Shown: positions 1 through 12,409 of the stretch, in pieces | How positions within the stretch are numbered: the first letter of the stretch is position 1 | How the letters are laid out: every line of letters begins with the position of its first letter | Assembly: GCA_958450365.1 (NCBI GenBank) | Contig: CAUEEP010000928.1 | Coordinates: forward strand, 731,501-795,500 | Source of the DNA: Mesorhabditis belari | Taxonomy: Eukaryota > Nematoda > Chromadorea > Rhabditida > Rhabditidae | Length of the DNA stretch: 64,000 nt | Direction of reading: 5' to 3' | Position numbers and translations under genes: made by a program | The notes under the pieces: generated by a model | Seen by the model: only the letters and a program-made list of their open reading frames with translations | Database searches by the model: none | What the model was told of the DNA's origin: nothing

Positions 1-3000
1 TAAAGCGAAATGGAAACAGATTTGTGGATGCATTCTAAATTTCTATTTTATAGAATCAGTGCAAAAAAAAAGAAAAAGAGAAACATCCGCTCCTTCGCAT
101 GCTGTACAAAATCTCTATTGAACATCGATGACTGGTATAGAAAAGGAATGAAGGATCAGTGAGGGGATTTCACTCCATTCTGAAAGAGGAAAGGGATCCT
201 CTTTTCCCCATAAGCTCCCTCGTTTTTGTTGTTTTTATCGAGGTGGTGAGTGTCACCGATTCATTCATACAGAACACAACAAAGCCCAATCATTTTTTGC
301 GCTCCCTTACTTTTTAGGATAAATTTGTGAAGGTTTTGTGAAGGTTTTGTGAAGGTTTTGTGAAAATTTAAAACAAATCACAAAGAAACAAATGCACCTA
401 GAATGGGAAATTATTTATAAGCATTGCAGCTTAAAACTGGACTAGTTTTGCTTCTAAATTATGCTTTTTAACTCGAAAAAATGTTTCTCTGATTTGATGA
501 TAGCCAGCAAAAAGCCTGTACATTCAATAAAAGATCATTTCCGGTGAAATACCAGTAAAAATGTGGTCAGTTGGATTGATATGAAAAGAAAATGGAAAGC
601 CGGTGCGGTAGAGTGAAAGTGAAGGGTTCAATGGTGGGTTTCCACCACGAACGAGGGTCGATGAATAGAAGAACTTTCGAATGGGGTAGAAGTAGAAAGG
701 AATTCAAAAGAGGAAATCCGTCGAGATCCGACCTAGATCCCTTTTTCTTTTCCCTTTTCTTCACTTTTCCTTTACCATCGACTCATTATGTATTCGGTCA
801 TTGACTCGATTTTCCTCTAACGGATTCAATTTTTGTGTGAAATCTAGACTTTTTCTTTGCAAAAAATGAGTGGCATAGAGCAAAAGGATTGGCGGTTTTA
901 ATCGGAATTAGCATAGAGCAAAAGTTAATGGAGTGAAAAAACCAGAACTTAGAATTTCTAAACAAAAAAAAACTCAAAAATCTGGACTTACAGTAAAACC
1001 GTGAATCGTTTAAATCAATCGTTTAAAACCGTGAATCGTTTAAAACCTTCAATCCTGTTTTAGGTTTTAAATCTAGAATTCGAATTCAATTCTTCAAATA
1101 TAGTGCAAAAAGTTTAAAGAATACACATCCTTATCAAGCTTTCTATTGGCTAAAGCTTTTGACAATGGAATGCGATCAATCAACTCTTATCTAGATCCAA
1201 TCCTTGATCAAATCCTTGATCAAATTCTCCTTTTTGTTGCCATTCGTTCTCTCCAGCACGGCAAACTTTATCAACCGATAGAAAATCGAAAAAAACCGGA
1301 CCTCGGATCTTTTGGTGATAAAGTCTTCTTTCAAAACAAAGAAAGGGAATCAAATTTATGCACGGAAGTATCGAATTTATTCTAATAGAAGCAATGATTA
1401 TGGATATTCAGCTTAGTAGAGCGAATATCTTGAGTTTTGAGCATTTAAAGATATATCTAACGGTATATAGGCATTTCCTTGAGCAACATTGTATTCTTTA
1501 TCATTTATTTTGCATAAGCAGTGGGGAATTTTCATAAGTTTTACTTACAATTAGGTAGTCAACTTATTTGGATTGAATTGATAACTTAGACTAGGTATTT
1601 AAATCAAGCTTAAGACAATTGATGCCATAAAATTCTCACAACTTTAAACATTTTGATGTTTTAAATTTTAGTATTCAATCGTTTAGCAAAGAATCTTTCT
1701 TCTTTATTGTTAGTTCTTTCTTAGTTTCTTGCATGAAAAGCTTAAAAATCATTGCTAAATTTCGTTATTGTTTAATCAGTAGCTTTTCTTTCATTTTCTT
1801 GCATTCATAGTGACATCTCGATTGAAGTCGGCAACTCTAACGGTAATGAAATCAAGAATAATGTTTTCTGTGACGATTAAATTGTTTGTTGTTATCTAAA
1901 GGTTTTCTTTTCTACAAACTATTTAATCAATTTGTTTTAGTTATTGAAAATAGAAGTGCAGCCTTCAATAGAAGTGCAGCCTTCAATAGAAGTGCAGCCT
2001 TCAATAGAAGCATTTTTGTAGAGTGATTGAAAGTAAAAGCGCATTCTATTAGAATAAATAAGATAAGCCTAAATATTAGAAGTATAAATAAATCTTGGCG
2101 ATGCCTAGAAGTTAGAATTTAAAAAAAATACATAACAAAGTTTCCAGAAAAAGTTGATTTTGATCTCAGTCAACGATTGTCTTCTCATTTTCTTTTTGTT
2201 GCCTTATTCTTGTAGCATTGCACTTCATGAAATAAAATTAGTTAGTTTTATTCAAAGTCTCGTGATGGTGTGAACATTTTTCTCTCATGTACACAAGGAG
2301 CAAAAAAAAAAAATGCTGCAATTTGTGAAAAAAACGAGACGAGGACGAGGAGAGCGAACGATGGGGTAATTGGTGGAAGATTCCGTGTTTTTTCTTGTCC
2401 TTTATCGTTTTCTCGGGAGTTTAATTCGATCTGATTTTTCCTATTTTCCTTCTCTTTTATCTCAAAACACCCACGCATTATTGGCAAGTGAAAGAAAAAG
2501 GAAAGAGAGATCATTTAGGGACTAATTGTGGTTCATTTGAGATTTGAGCGAAAGAGTGATTTTATTCGGCAAACTTTCGAAGATTTTATTTGATGGGCTC
2601 ATTTTGGGAGGAGGGTATTTGTCTAGGAATATAAGCGACAAGACGAGGCTTTCATTTCTCATTTTTTTAGCTCTTAATAGAGTTTTAATAGCATTTAATT
2701 TACCCTCCGTTTCTCTCTTGAAAGATGATATTATTTAAAGATATTCTTGACTCTTAAATCACCTTTTGCCACATCGGATCTTGAGGTTTTTAAAACGGCA
2801 TTTAATTTACCCTCCGTTTCTCTCTTGTCCTCAACATTATGGCAACATTAATGGCAATAAAGTAAACTGTGACGCTACCGTACTCCACAATGACATTTAA
2901 TCTAAAATAGTGAACTTTAAAAGCACATAATGATGGTCGATTGATGACCGATCAATGATCAACGACTGATCCAATCGTTGAACAATTATTTTTATCATTT

Positions 3001-3720
3001 TCTACAAAACTGACAATGAGATAAATTATGGCCAAAAACGAAAAGAAATTTGAGGTTATGCTTGTTTAATCTTTATCCATTTAGAAGCTATTTTACTTTT
3101 ATTCAATATAAATTCTCCTTTTTTCATTTTTTTGAAAGAAAATTTCTTGTTCCCGTCAATCGGATGGTTTGCTAAAGCAATAAAACGAAAAACGAAGAGA
3201 AAGACGTAAAACCGTGCTTTCATTCTCTTTTTTTTTGATCCCGACGTTTCATAGTTTTAGAGAAATTTTTTTAAATCCTCATGAGACTTTTAACCATTTT
3301 CTTCCTTTTCTTCTTGTTCTCGTTCTTTTTCTTTAATCTCTGAATTTATAAATGAACTTTGTTCGCTGAAATTTGAAAGAAATTTGAGGTTATGCTTGTT
3401 TAATCTTTATCCATTTAGAAGCTCTTTATTTTTATTCGACATAAATTCTCCGTTTTTCATTTTTTTGAAAGAAAATTTCTTGTTCCCGTCAGTCGGATGG
3501 TTTGCTAAAGCAATAAAACGAAAAACGAAGCGAAAGACGTAAAAACGTCCTTTCATTCTCTTTTTTTTTGATCTCGACATTTCAGAGTTCTAGAGAAATT
3601 TTTTTAAATCCTCATGAGACTTTTAACCATTTTCTTCCTTTTCTTCTTGTTCTCGTTCTTTTTCTTATTTTTAATCTCTGAATTTATAAATGAACTTTGT
3701 TCGCTGAAAATAGAAACATT
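1..3720. other. Intergenic region without a supportable gene
   Basis: No open frame here has splice-flanked coding character. Small repeats are present: a 13-bp GTGAAGGTTTTGT unit about three times at 325-365, an 18-bp AATAGAAGTGCAGCCTTC unit three to four times at 1950-2010, a 30-bp duplicate (GCATTTAATTTACCCTCCG...) at 2692 and 2798, and the 335-bp tandem duplication listed separately. Confidence 0.6.
3042..3709. repeat. Tandem direct duplication, about 335-bp unit
   Basis: Two adjacent copies begin with GAAATTTGAGGTTATGCTTG near 3047 and 3380 and end with AATGAACTTTGTTCGCTGAAA near 3372 and 3709. They differ by scattered substitutions and short indels. The second copy ends just before the 5' end of the small gene at 3770, so the duplication may have copied promoter DNA. 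Confidence 0.85.
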
Positions 3721-3769
3721 TCAGAAGGAATTTTTGGTGATCTTTCTTGGGTGAAAAGAAGTTGATAAA

Positions 3770-4927
3770 ATGATCGGAATGATGAATAATCCAACAAATT
3801 CACAAGTGGAATTCTATCGAGGGCATCAACAAAATGGAGAGAATGAAAGGAGAGAAGAAGACAAAAAATTTAGTGAAGGACATCATAAAATCGAGATCGA
3901 ATATAAGAAAGGTGGATGAGAAAGGAAAATTCGCTTTTTCTTTTTCTTTAATCTAATCTAATTTTATTCAAAACTCTGTAATCAAAAACGAATTTTTGAT
4001 AATTTTTTTGGAAATTGTTATTTTGTAGCCTAAATGTTGTGGAGTTTTTGTAGTTTTCCTTTGTAATTTTCAACTTTTGACTTATGACCAAAAATTCTGG
4101 AAATAGATGACAACAAGTATAGCAAATTACAATGTGCAAACTCTTCAATGAAATCATTTTTTTTGACTAAAAACCAAAGAACCAAAGAATCAGCAGGTCT
4201 ACATTACAGTAAAGCTAATAAGAGATTTCTTTTTAGATGGTCGAAAAGTCGTCGACGGAAAAGTTGAGGAACAATCGGCAACCACTCTTTGGACTCGGGT
4301 ATTGTTTAATATCAAGAATTAATATCTACTGTAAATACTGTAATAGTACCCCACCCCCATAATGACGGTGCGGAGTGTTGCGTAGTCTAGCTTTGAACGA
4401 GTGTTTCTCGACACTGGTTTATGCTACAATGCGCGCTTAGGTATCAAAAAATAGCTGAAATTCAGGGCTATTTTTTGATACCAAAGACGCATTTTTTGAA
4501 AGTACGGGTGCTTTGAAAAAAATGAAATACTAAAAAACCTTTGCGACTACGCAACTGTACGAGGGGGTACTATTACAGTATTTACGGTAATTTGATCTTC
4601 ATCCCTTTAAAACACGTGTTTTAAAGTCGTTTACTTGGTAAAACAGCTTTAGGGATTTAAATGCAAGTTGTAAACTTCAGTAAATTTAAAACCTACTGTA
4701 TTTTTAACAGAACTCTTAGCAAAATACTAAAAAACTTTTGCGACTACGCGACTGTACGAGAGGGGTGGGGTACTATTACAGTATTTACGGTATCTATCAA
4801 TTGCAAAGGTATCATGTTTCTTTTCCAGACTTTGATGGGAGGTGTCCTGAATCACACTGCGGAAATAGTCGAGAATGAAGAGGAAAAGAACGACGAATCG
4901 ACTGAAACGCAGAGTTCAAAAGACTAA
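3770..4927 (+). CDS. Small acidic protein of unknown function (3 exons, 100 aa)
   Basis: I do not recognise the family. Exons are 3770-3911, 4237-4298 and 4829-4927, with consistent phases 1 and 0, GT donors (GTGGAT, GTATTG) and acceptors TTTTTAG and TTTCCAG. A spliced-leader-type acceptor (ACATTTCAG) lies near 3724 and AATAAA at 4964-4969. The protein starts MIGMMNNPTNSQVEFY, is rich in Glu, Asp and Lys, has the motif DGRKVVDG around residue 48, and ends in an acidic tail (EEEKNDESTETQ). It has no signal peptide or membrane segment, so it is probably cytoplasmic or nuclear. Its start (MIG-MN...VEFY) and DGR..-DG motif resemble the start of the minus-strand gene at 9007-12406, which suggests paralogs. 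Intron 2 holds a MITE plus a partial second copy. An untranslated first exon cannot be excluded. Confidence 0.6.
4327..4792. mobile_element. TACCGTAA-type MITE, copy 1, plus adjoining partial copy
   Basis: A full-length copy occupies 4327-4589, between TACTGTAAATACTGTAATAG and the inverse end TATTACAGTATTTACGGTA. A 3' half copy at about 4723-4792 repeats the right end. Both sit in intron 2 of the small gene at 3770-4927. The centre contains a hairpin built on GGTATCAAAAAATAG. Confidence 0.9.
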
Positions 4928-5829
4928 TCTTAATATACTTTTGTCAGATTATTATGAAATCCTAATAAAATTCATATCCAACTTTATTTCTTTTAAAATG
5001 CATAAACAACAAACTGCAAACGGGCAAAAGATTTGCGTGGACAAAGCCAGAAAATGAGCTCATTCTGAATGCTTTAGCTAAAAATACATTTGTACTTTTG
5101 GTCTTTCATCTTTGTACATTCCACAATCAAAGTGTACCCCTGTCAAAGTTTAAAGGACTATCTTTTCCAATTACATTCTTTTTACCGATCAAGTACAAGT
5201 GATGTTTAATCTAAACAAATTGCGAAACTCGTTTTTCTTCTGTGCCCCATATAAAACCCATTTTCGTACAACAATTCTACCGTGATCAAACAGAATTTGA
5301 TTTTTTTTCTCATTCCTCAAAATAGTTCACTTTCGAAATCTTCAAATTATGTCTGAAGTACATTTCGCCGACTTTTTCTAGTATGGAGTCGAACTGTGAT
5401 CAATGGATCAACGCCAGAAACACGCAAAACGAGAAAACGAACCGAAAATTGGCGAAAGGCGTCAACATCATTGGGGAAAAGAAAAAGAAAAGAGATCATA
5501 ATTGGTAGCCGTGGGACCTCGTTTGTGGTGGGGGAATTTCAAATGAATTCTTCGTATCTCACACAGAAATCAGAGTTTTGTCCCTTTTGTCCCTTTTGGC
5601 TATAAGTGGGGTGAGGATAGGTAAAAAAGGTGATTATTTGGGGACACCCTGACAACCACTTGTACACAATCAGAAAAAAAAAAGATCGGGTATTAAAAGG
5701 CCAAAAGATTCGAGGCATTCAGAGAATTCCTCATTGAAACATTGCGGTTTTTTTCAGCTTAAAAAAGGCCAAGGCCTCAATCCACCGGATTACGGTAGAT
5801 TCGGGGAATCGTTTTTTTTGATTGGGTTC

Positions 5830-6665
5830 ATCTTTTTTTTTCGGAACTCAATGAAACAAACATGCACTTCTCAGTAGAGCAACGATTGCTTGCATGCGTT
5901 AAACATTGCTAATATTCTGTAACAAAATTTCACGAAATTTCCAAAACTTTGGTACAGAATATTAGCAATTTTTGATGCATGCAAACAATCCAACGATTGA
6001 GAACGTTCCAATCGTTCCAACGAATCGTTCCAACAAATCGTTCCAACGAATCGTTCCAATCATTCCAACGAATCGTTCCAATCATTCCAACGAATCGTTC
6101 CAATCATTCTAACAAATCGTTCCAATCATTCCAACGAATCGTTCCAACGAATCGTTCCAATCATTCCAACGAATCGTTCCAATCATTCTAACAAATCGTT
6201 CCAATCATTCCAACGAATCGTTCCAATCATTCTAACAAATCGTTCCAATCGTTCCAAAGAAACGTTCTAATCATTCCAACGAATCGTTCCAATCATTCCA
6301 ACAAATCGTTCCAACGAATCGTTCCAATCATTCCAACGAATCGTTCCAATCATTCCAACGAATCGTTCCAATCATTCCAACGAATCGTTCCAATCATTCC
6401 AACGAATCGTTCCAATCATTCCAACGAATCGTTCCAATCATTCCAACGAATCGTTCCAATCATTCCAACGAATCGTTCCAATCATTCCAACGAATCGTTC
6501 CAATCATTCTAACAAATCGTTCCAATCGTTCCAAAGAAACGTTCTAATCGTTCCAACGAATCGTTCCAATCATTCCAACAAATCGTTCCAATCGTTCCAT
6601 CGAACAATCCAACAATCCAATGAACTCTATTGAGAAGTGCATGTTTGTTTCATTGAGTTCATGCT
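5830..6665. mobile_element. Fold-back element with an internal minisatellite of about 21 bp
   Basis: The outer arms are inverted copies: CTCAATGAAACAAACATGC near 5848 and its reverse complement near 6640. Inside the left arm a second inverted pair (ATTGCTAATATTCTG / CAGAATATTAGCAAT, about 5905-5970) forms a hairpin. The interior from about 5990 to 6600 is a tandem array of CAATCATTCCAACGAATCGTT-like units with a minor variant containing TCTAACAAATC. No protein-coding capacity is seen. Confidence 0.85.
5990..6605. repeat. Minisatellite array (about 20-21 bp unit)
   Basis: About 28 head-to-tail units of roughly CGTTCCAATCATTCCAACGAAT, with higher-order variants (CAATCATTCTAACAAATCG; CAAAGAAACGTTCTAATC) recurring at intervals. 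This suggests block amplification rather than single-unit slippage. The array lies wholly inside the fold-back element at 5830-6665. Confidence 0.9.
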
Positions 6666-7318
6666 TGTTTCTAATGTTTTTTCGCATCGAATTTTAAACT
6701 TTAAATGTGATTTTTCAAATTAATTTTTACTGTTCTTCATGTTTTATAGCTAATAATATAATAATAAAAAGGCTAACTGTAAATCAAAAAACAATCAAAG
6801 ACACGTGGTTGAGCTGAGGCTGAGCAAATGAATGGTATACTCATTTTACGAGCCATTAGGCATACTTTCAAATTTGTAAGAGTTATTTTATGTGCGGGAT
6901 CGATCGTCCATTGATCCTCTTGAATATCCATTCTTTTTTTTCTTTCCCTTGCTCTTCCAACTTCTCCCCTTTTCCGTGCCGAAGTACCGTTGCAATTAGT
7001 GAGGGATTTCCGGCGTAGAGCGGGTCCGAAACCACGTCGTTTTGACAGTTGAAGCTGGTTGCCTATGTCCCGTCCATACAATACAACAATCTTTTTTCCC
7101 TTCATTCGGTCATTGATCTGGTTATTCGACTATCGTTTCCTTTTTTCTAAAAATCTCAAATATTTTTGTAAACTAGAATCTTGTTTCAGTGCTAGTTTAC
7201 AATTAAATTTAAAGTTTTTTTTTTTAACTTTCAGGGTCTAAAATCGAGAGTAAACCCGTCAGTGGTTGACTCTTTTTTTTGGTGTTTTCCATCACCATCA
7301 GTGTTGATTTCTTGCAAA

Positions 7319-8521
7319 ATGCACTCACTAATCGTTCTTTCGATGGTTGTTTGTTGGCTGGGATCTGGTGAAGCACAGGTTAGCTTTAGAAATAGAAAAC
7401 CTTTTTCAAAAATCAATAAAAATTTTAGTCAACACTAAGCGGTGCTCTTGGAGTTGATGCAAATGCAGTGACAACATCGCCAAATTGTGCTGGGGTGAGT
7501 TAAAGAAAGAAGAACAGAGATGAACATGAAAAGTTTGGGATTTAAAGATTTATTAAAGATTAAAGGGTCAAATCTGTTGACTACTAGACTGAGAATCTAA
7601 TATTTCATTTCTAGACAACAGAATGGTTAGCCTGGTCAGAATGGTCATCTTGCTCTGATACGTGTGGCTCGTGTGGGATTCACACAAGAACGAGAACTTG
7701 TCTAACTTCATCTGTTTTGTGTACTTGTCCCGGGTTAGTTCAACATTCAGCATTCAACTCGCAGTTTTACCGTCCTCTTAACACTCATCGGATTTTCATA
7801 TTTTTGATTTCCAGAGAATCAACAATGATCGAGTATTGTAACTTGTTTGTGTGCAAATACCCAAGAGATTCGTGCTGTTTCAACTTTACGGTTCGTTAAA
7901 AAATACAAACAAAAAAGTTCAAAATTAAATTTAATCCAATCTTTATTGCATTGCATTAAATCTCAATTTTAGCATTCATTAAATTCATTCATTGACCTCG
8001 TATCGTAAGATCGTAAGATGACCATTGACCATAAGACCATTGACCATAAGACCATTGACCATAAGACCATTGACCATAAGACCATTGACCATAAGACCAT
8101 TGACCATAAGACCATTGACCATAAGACCATTGACCATAAGACCATTGACCATAAGACCATTGACCATAAGACCATTGACCACCTGACTAGCATTGACCAA
8201 AGACCATTGACCATAGAATGCAAAGCGACATAGGACCATAAGACCATTGACCATAAGACCATTGACCATAAGACCATTGACCTTATGGTCAATGGTCTTA
8301 TGGTCAATGGTCATCTTACGATCTTACGATACGACCATTGACCATAAGACCGCGTATCGTAAGATGACCATTGACCAATTCATTTTAGCATTCATTCATT
8401 AAATCTCAATTTTAGCATGCACTGCATTAAATCTCAATTTTAGCCTCGACCGTTCAGTGGTTCATTTGCTTGTCTTGATGCCAATTCAACAGTCACAGCC
8501 ACAACAGTCACATCAACTTAG
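7319..8521 (+). CDS. Secreted single thrombospondin type 1 repeat protein (5 exons, 132 aa)
   Basis: Exons 7319-7378, 7429-7494, 7615-7733, 7815-7890 and 8444-8521 join in frame and end at TAG. Residues 1-19 are a signal peptide (MHSLIVLSMVVCWLGSGEA), so the product is probably secreted. Residues about 43-85 form a TSP1 repeat: EWLAWSEWSSCSDTCGSCG followed by an Arg/Thr strand (HTRTRTC) and paired cysteines (CTCPG, YCNLFVC, then SCC). The Cys spacing with a terminal CC recalls short nematode TSP1 proteins; the family link is from memory, while the WxxWSxWSSCS core is visible. The C-terminus is short and Thr/Ser-rich. A spliced-leader-type acceptor (AACTTTCAG) lies near 7234. The last intron is enlarged by a fold-back element (8003-8362). 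Ligand and tissue are unknown. Confidence 0.8.
8003..8362. mobile_element. Fold-back element with an internal 15-bp minisatellite
   Basis: The left end CGTATCGTAAGATCGTAAG (near 8000) is matched by the inverse CTTACGATCTTACGATACG near 8315-8333, so the arms are inverted copies. Between them lies a tandem array of ACCATTGACCATAAG (about 8020-8180), a divergent spacer (8181-8230) and three more units. A second partial end follows at 8350-8370. The element sits in the last intron of the TSP1 gene. Short copies of the intron end (CATTAAATCTCAATTTTAG) flank it on both sides, so splice-acceptor sequence occurs several times. Confidence 0.85.
8020..8185. repeat. 15-bp minisatellite, about 11 units
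   Basis: Near-identical head-to-tail ACCATTGACCATAAG units. The repeat stays open in several frames on both strands and therefore creates long artificial reading frames, which I reject as genes. Confidence 0.95.
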
Positions 8522-9006
8522 CCAACGATCATCAATTCATCGAATCTGTGCTCGTTTTTCATTTCTGAGAATATCCGTGTACAAATACGAGGTTTTTCTC
8601 TTGTTTATTTTGTATAGAAGATGCATGAAAAGATTTATTATTGAGAAAAAAAAGCAAACAAAAGGATAAAAAGCATCAATTTTATATCAAAAAGTAGAAA
8701 AAGAAGATGAAAAGTTATCAGGAAAATCCCCAGGATTTGAGATCCTAATATGTAAGTGATTTTGTGGGTACAATATAGACTCAATAAGATCTTTCATTCT
8801 GACCAGAATGAAAGGTCAGAATTTCAGGATTACGATAAACAAGTTCACAACTTTAAAAAGACAAAGCACAAAACTAGGCAAAAGAAGAACATAAAATTGA
8901 TAGCGCAATACAAACGACACTTTATCTTTAACTTTATCAATAAGCAACTCCACTCAAAATACACTTAAAGCATCAAAATGGGGGATTTCGTAAATGGATT
9001 GATCGT

Positions 9007-12000
9007 TTAGCAACGATCAACAAGACTGTAACTCTGTCCAAGGGGTTTCTTGAGTGTTCTCAAATGTGCTTGTGTAATTGGTGGTGAATCACTTCTCATA
9101 CTATCCCTTCCGCTATCTCTTTCTTCTCTTTCATCACCCTCTGCAAAAACGGCATTGAGAAGACTGTGCTGCCAAGTGCCAACGTGAACGTCGTGCTGAA
9201 ATTCGAATTACTTTTATCTTTTTACTAAAAAGTATAAGGTGAAACTTTGATCTATAACTTTGAAAACAATATTTTGTTTGATTTCGACCTGTCAAAAATT
9301 ATGAAAGTCACAAGTTTCTATTATTAGCACTTCATTGTTTACAAGCGACAGTAGAATGTGACCAAATGAAATAAATTATAAACATCATAAACCATTCGAA
9401 GCAAAATTTCAAGCTGATTCCGAATCTGCTTTCCGTTTTTGCAAAATAACTTTCTATAAAAAGTTATACGTGTTTTAAGTTGTAGGATGAAAATGTGAAA
9501 ATCTCTCAGGACTCCATATATTTGTATAGATAGTGTACCAGATGGTGTGTGTGTGTACACAGAGAACAGTGGAAAACGCTAAATAAAAGTTTTATCAAAA
9601 AGGAAACGAACTCGAGCAAGAAAAGCCAGCGCTCGTTTTGTTTACAGGCGTTCTATCCACTATACCATCAAGACGGTTTTGTGGTTATAAAGGTAAAACC
9701 GTTGATAAAAGCATCCCTATTCGACTCCAAATTCAAATTTTCACCCTACAACTTAAAACACGTATAACTTTTTATACAAAGTCATTTTGCAAAAACGGAA
9801 AGCAGATTCGGGATCAGCGTGAAATTTTGCGTCGAATATTCTACGGTTTATCTCATTTGGTCACATCCTATTGTTACCTTTACCTTGTTAGCTTTTTCAA
9901 GATCACTATGAATTTAATCGAGTGCCAATTTCATTTATTTTCCAAAATTAGACTATTTGGCATGTTGTGGTTCAATAAAATGTCCATTGTCCATCTCTAT
10001 TTTGATGTGCACTTTCTGGTACAAGTACAAGGCTGTTCACCAAAGGGTAACTGTTTCACGAACAATCAAAGTATTGACACTAGACTGAAGTAAACAGCTG
10101 AATCTCAAAGATTTTTTAGACAGATGCAAAGAGTTTGACGTCTCAAATTAGAGATAGACATGGGAAAGGGCCGAAGATTGAAATCAGCCCCTCTCCTCAC
10201 CAAAAATGAGACTTAGAGGAGTTTGAGAAGTGGATCTAATCGAATCATGACGTCATGAAAAGATGGTCAAACTCTTGGATATGTGTTGGGAATTGGGAAA
10301 TCCGTGAAAAGGAAAGAGATTTCCGGATTTTTAGATATAAAAAGAAAGATTGACAAAGAGGTTTGTTGGGTGATCGGATTCGATTTCGCGGATTAGGAAG
10401 GATTAATCGATTTGTATCAAGATATCCCTTGATCTTGGCTCGATCAATTTAAACCCCGACTCAATCAAAACAAATGCAATCTTTTATCTTTTATCTAATC
10501 TTTTAACACTATTTATTACAAAATTTCATAATTTGATGATATCAAGTCCAAATGAGTTAGAGATATTTGTGATCTCAAGTTTAAAATTGGTTTTCCCAGA
10601 ATTTCTCTTGTAATTAGATCGACTCGTTCGAAATAACAGGTAATGAGATCAATTTCCGAATCATTATGACCTCACAACTGGAAACGTTTACTTTTATCTT
10701 GTGCTCAGGAAATGAAGTCGAAAAAGGAAAAAAAAGGGATAAAGGTTGGGATATTTATTTTCAGGAAACCGTTGCATGGTTGACTCATCGGAAAACCCGT
10801 TTTCATTCTTGAGTACCGATAAAAGAAAAGAAAGTTTAAACTGTTTTCCGAACATCTACAACAATATTTCTATTTATAACTTTATATCAACAATATAAAA
10901 TGTTATTTTTCTCCATGACTCATCCCCCCAAAATCCGTAACTTGAGTGCTCGGGTCGACTTGGGTCGACTAAATTGCAAGTACCGGCTCGCCGAGAGAAT
11001 TCTCGTAAATAGCTCAAATTTTCTCCTCCTACAAATCCCATTTCCTAAATGACCATGTGTTTTTGTGCCTCAATTCCCTCGAATCTGCTGGTCCTCAGTT
11101 CTAATCGAATTACGAGATCTCGGGCGATCCTCTCGACTTCTCTCCCCTCACTTTACCCCCAATTTTTTTTGCTTCGGCGCACTCGCCGTGACGAAAGCAC
11201 GCAAAAACTTGGAAAAATAGTGAGATTTTACAAAAAAATCACGATAAAATCTTTTGCCTTGGATCTAGATCAAAGGAAATTTTTTCCACGAAAACAAACC
11301 TGGATGTGTGGACGAGAGACGCCAGGCTCGATGTCGATTCGAGTGACAAAGTGATTCCCATCATCCGCTGACGACTCTGAATAGATTGAAGATAAAATGA
11401 GTAAAGAGAAAAACACGTGTTTATGTTTTTTCTTTCTTAGTTTGATTTTGAACTAAAAATACTACAGTTTCTCTTGGTGACGTAAGAGAGTTTTACTTGA
11501 AAACAACTTGTGCAAAAGATTTGCTCTCTTCATTTTTGAACCCAGGCTCAGAAATGTGAGGTTATTTTTTTGAGGATTTGGCTTAAGATGAATTTCGGTA
11601 TTTTTGGTCTATAGTTGTTTACCCGATTTTCGCCTTGGTGGAGCTGAGATTGCACGATTACGGTTGACTGGGTGACGGCTGTGCGATTTCATCTAAAAAT
11701 AAAAATATTTTGAGTTTTCGTGAAAAATTGAGAAATTTTGATGTTTTTAGAACTGTGATTGAGTTATTTTTGTTTATGTTATGCTTTGTTTATGTTATTT
11801 TATTTGTTTTTAATTTCCCCCTCACATCTGTGTAGTTGCGTCGTGCTCCATGTCCTTTTCGATCTCTGACTTGATCGTGGAGATCTGTCATTAGAATAGC
11901 TTCATCTGTAGAAAAGAAAATGTTACAAAAAGATCTACTAGACTATTGGGTTTTTGCTTTTTTTTTTCTTTAAATTCTTACAATGACGGGTGATTCTTAA

Positions 12001-12406
12001 AATTCACCTGTAGAACTGTTCGAGAGAGTTTTCGTCAATTTGAGCTTTGTCGAGAGACGACGAATAGCAGCCATTGGACCTGTTCCTAACTTGAAATCAT
12101 TTCCTCAATTCTCGTTTCAAACCTTGCTGTTCCATTGAATCGATCTTCATCAATCTCATCGCCATAATTTTCGAGATCAAATCGTGCCATTTTTGCTCAG
12201 CTGGAGGCTCGGTTGTCAATGGAATTCCATCAATGAACACACGACCATCAGCTGTATAACTAAAGCAATTCATTTTGATTTGTCTCAAGCTTTTTTGTTT
12301 CTTACGTTCTTTTTTGTTTAATTGGTGGATGCCGATAGAGAGACGATTGTCGAGCCGAGGCGTAGAACTCGACACTGTCATCTCCGCAATTCATAATACC
12401 AATCAT
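9007..12406 (-). CDS. Unrecognised basic protein, at least 8 exons (model incomplete)
   Basis: Phase-consistent exons from 5' to 3' are 12406-12306, 12259-12123, 12085-12008, 11905-11826, 11692-11623 and 11376-11300. They are followed by a coding block starting at 11044 whose 3' limit I could not fix (open to about 10900), and a last exon 9195-9007 ending TAA. The start ATG at 12406 lies 3 nt after a TTTTCTGA-complement acceptor (TTCAG), typical of trans-splicing; a second in-frame ATG is at 12394. Visible motifs include MIGIMNCGDDSVEFY, TADGRVFIDGIPL, EAILMTDLHDQVRDRKGHG, MGFVGGENLSYLREFSRR and HDVHVGTWQHSLLN. There is no signal peptide or membrane segment, and the basic, Ser/Arg-rich middle suggests an intracellular protein. 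I assign no family. The intron 12086-12122 is only 37 nt and is the weakest junction. A fold-back element (9350-9872) fills the large 3' intron. Confidence 0.55.
9350..9872. mobile_element. Fold-back element with about 150-bp imperfect arms
   Basis: The left arm (about 9350-9515) and right arm (about 9735-9872) are inverted copies. Shared blocks include GTGACCAAATGA, GAATCTGCTTTCCGTTTTTG and AAAGTTATACGTGTTTTAAG. A fragment with similar words (GCGTCGAATGGTATAGGCC) occurs at about 51650-51770. Right-arm reading frames are by-products of the repeat. Confidence 0.75.
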
Positions 12407-12409
12407 TTT

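Noticed and set aside
5990..6605. Regular repeat array that might suggest CRISPR
   Set aside because: Units are contiguous with no unique spacers, and the genome is a nematode; it is a minisatellite inside a fold-back element.
7969..8314. Overlapping long open frames on both strands (up to 112 codons)
   Set aside because: They are translations of the 15-bp minisatellite in several frames, with no independent coding signal.
11148..11207. Terminal exon for the minus-strand gene (FLRAFVTASAPK...)
   Set aside because: In phase and open, but the block at 11044 and the exon at 9195-9007 also join in phase and give better coding sequence; kept only as an alternative.
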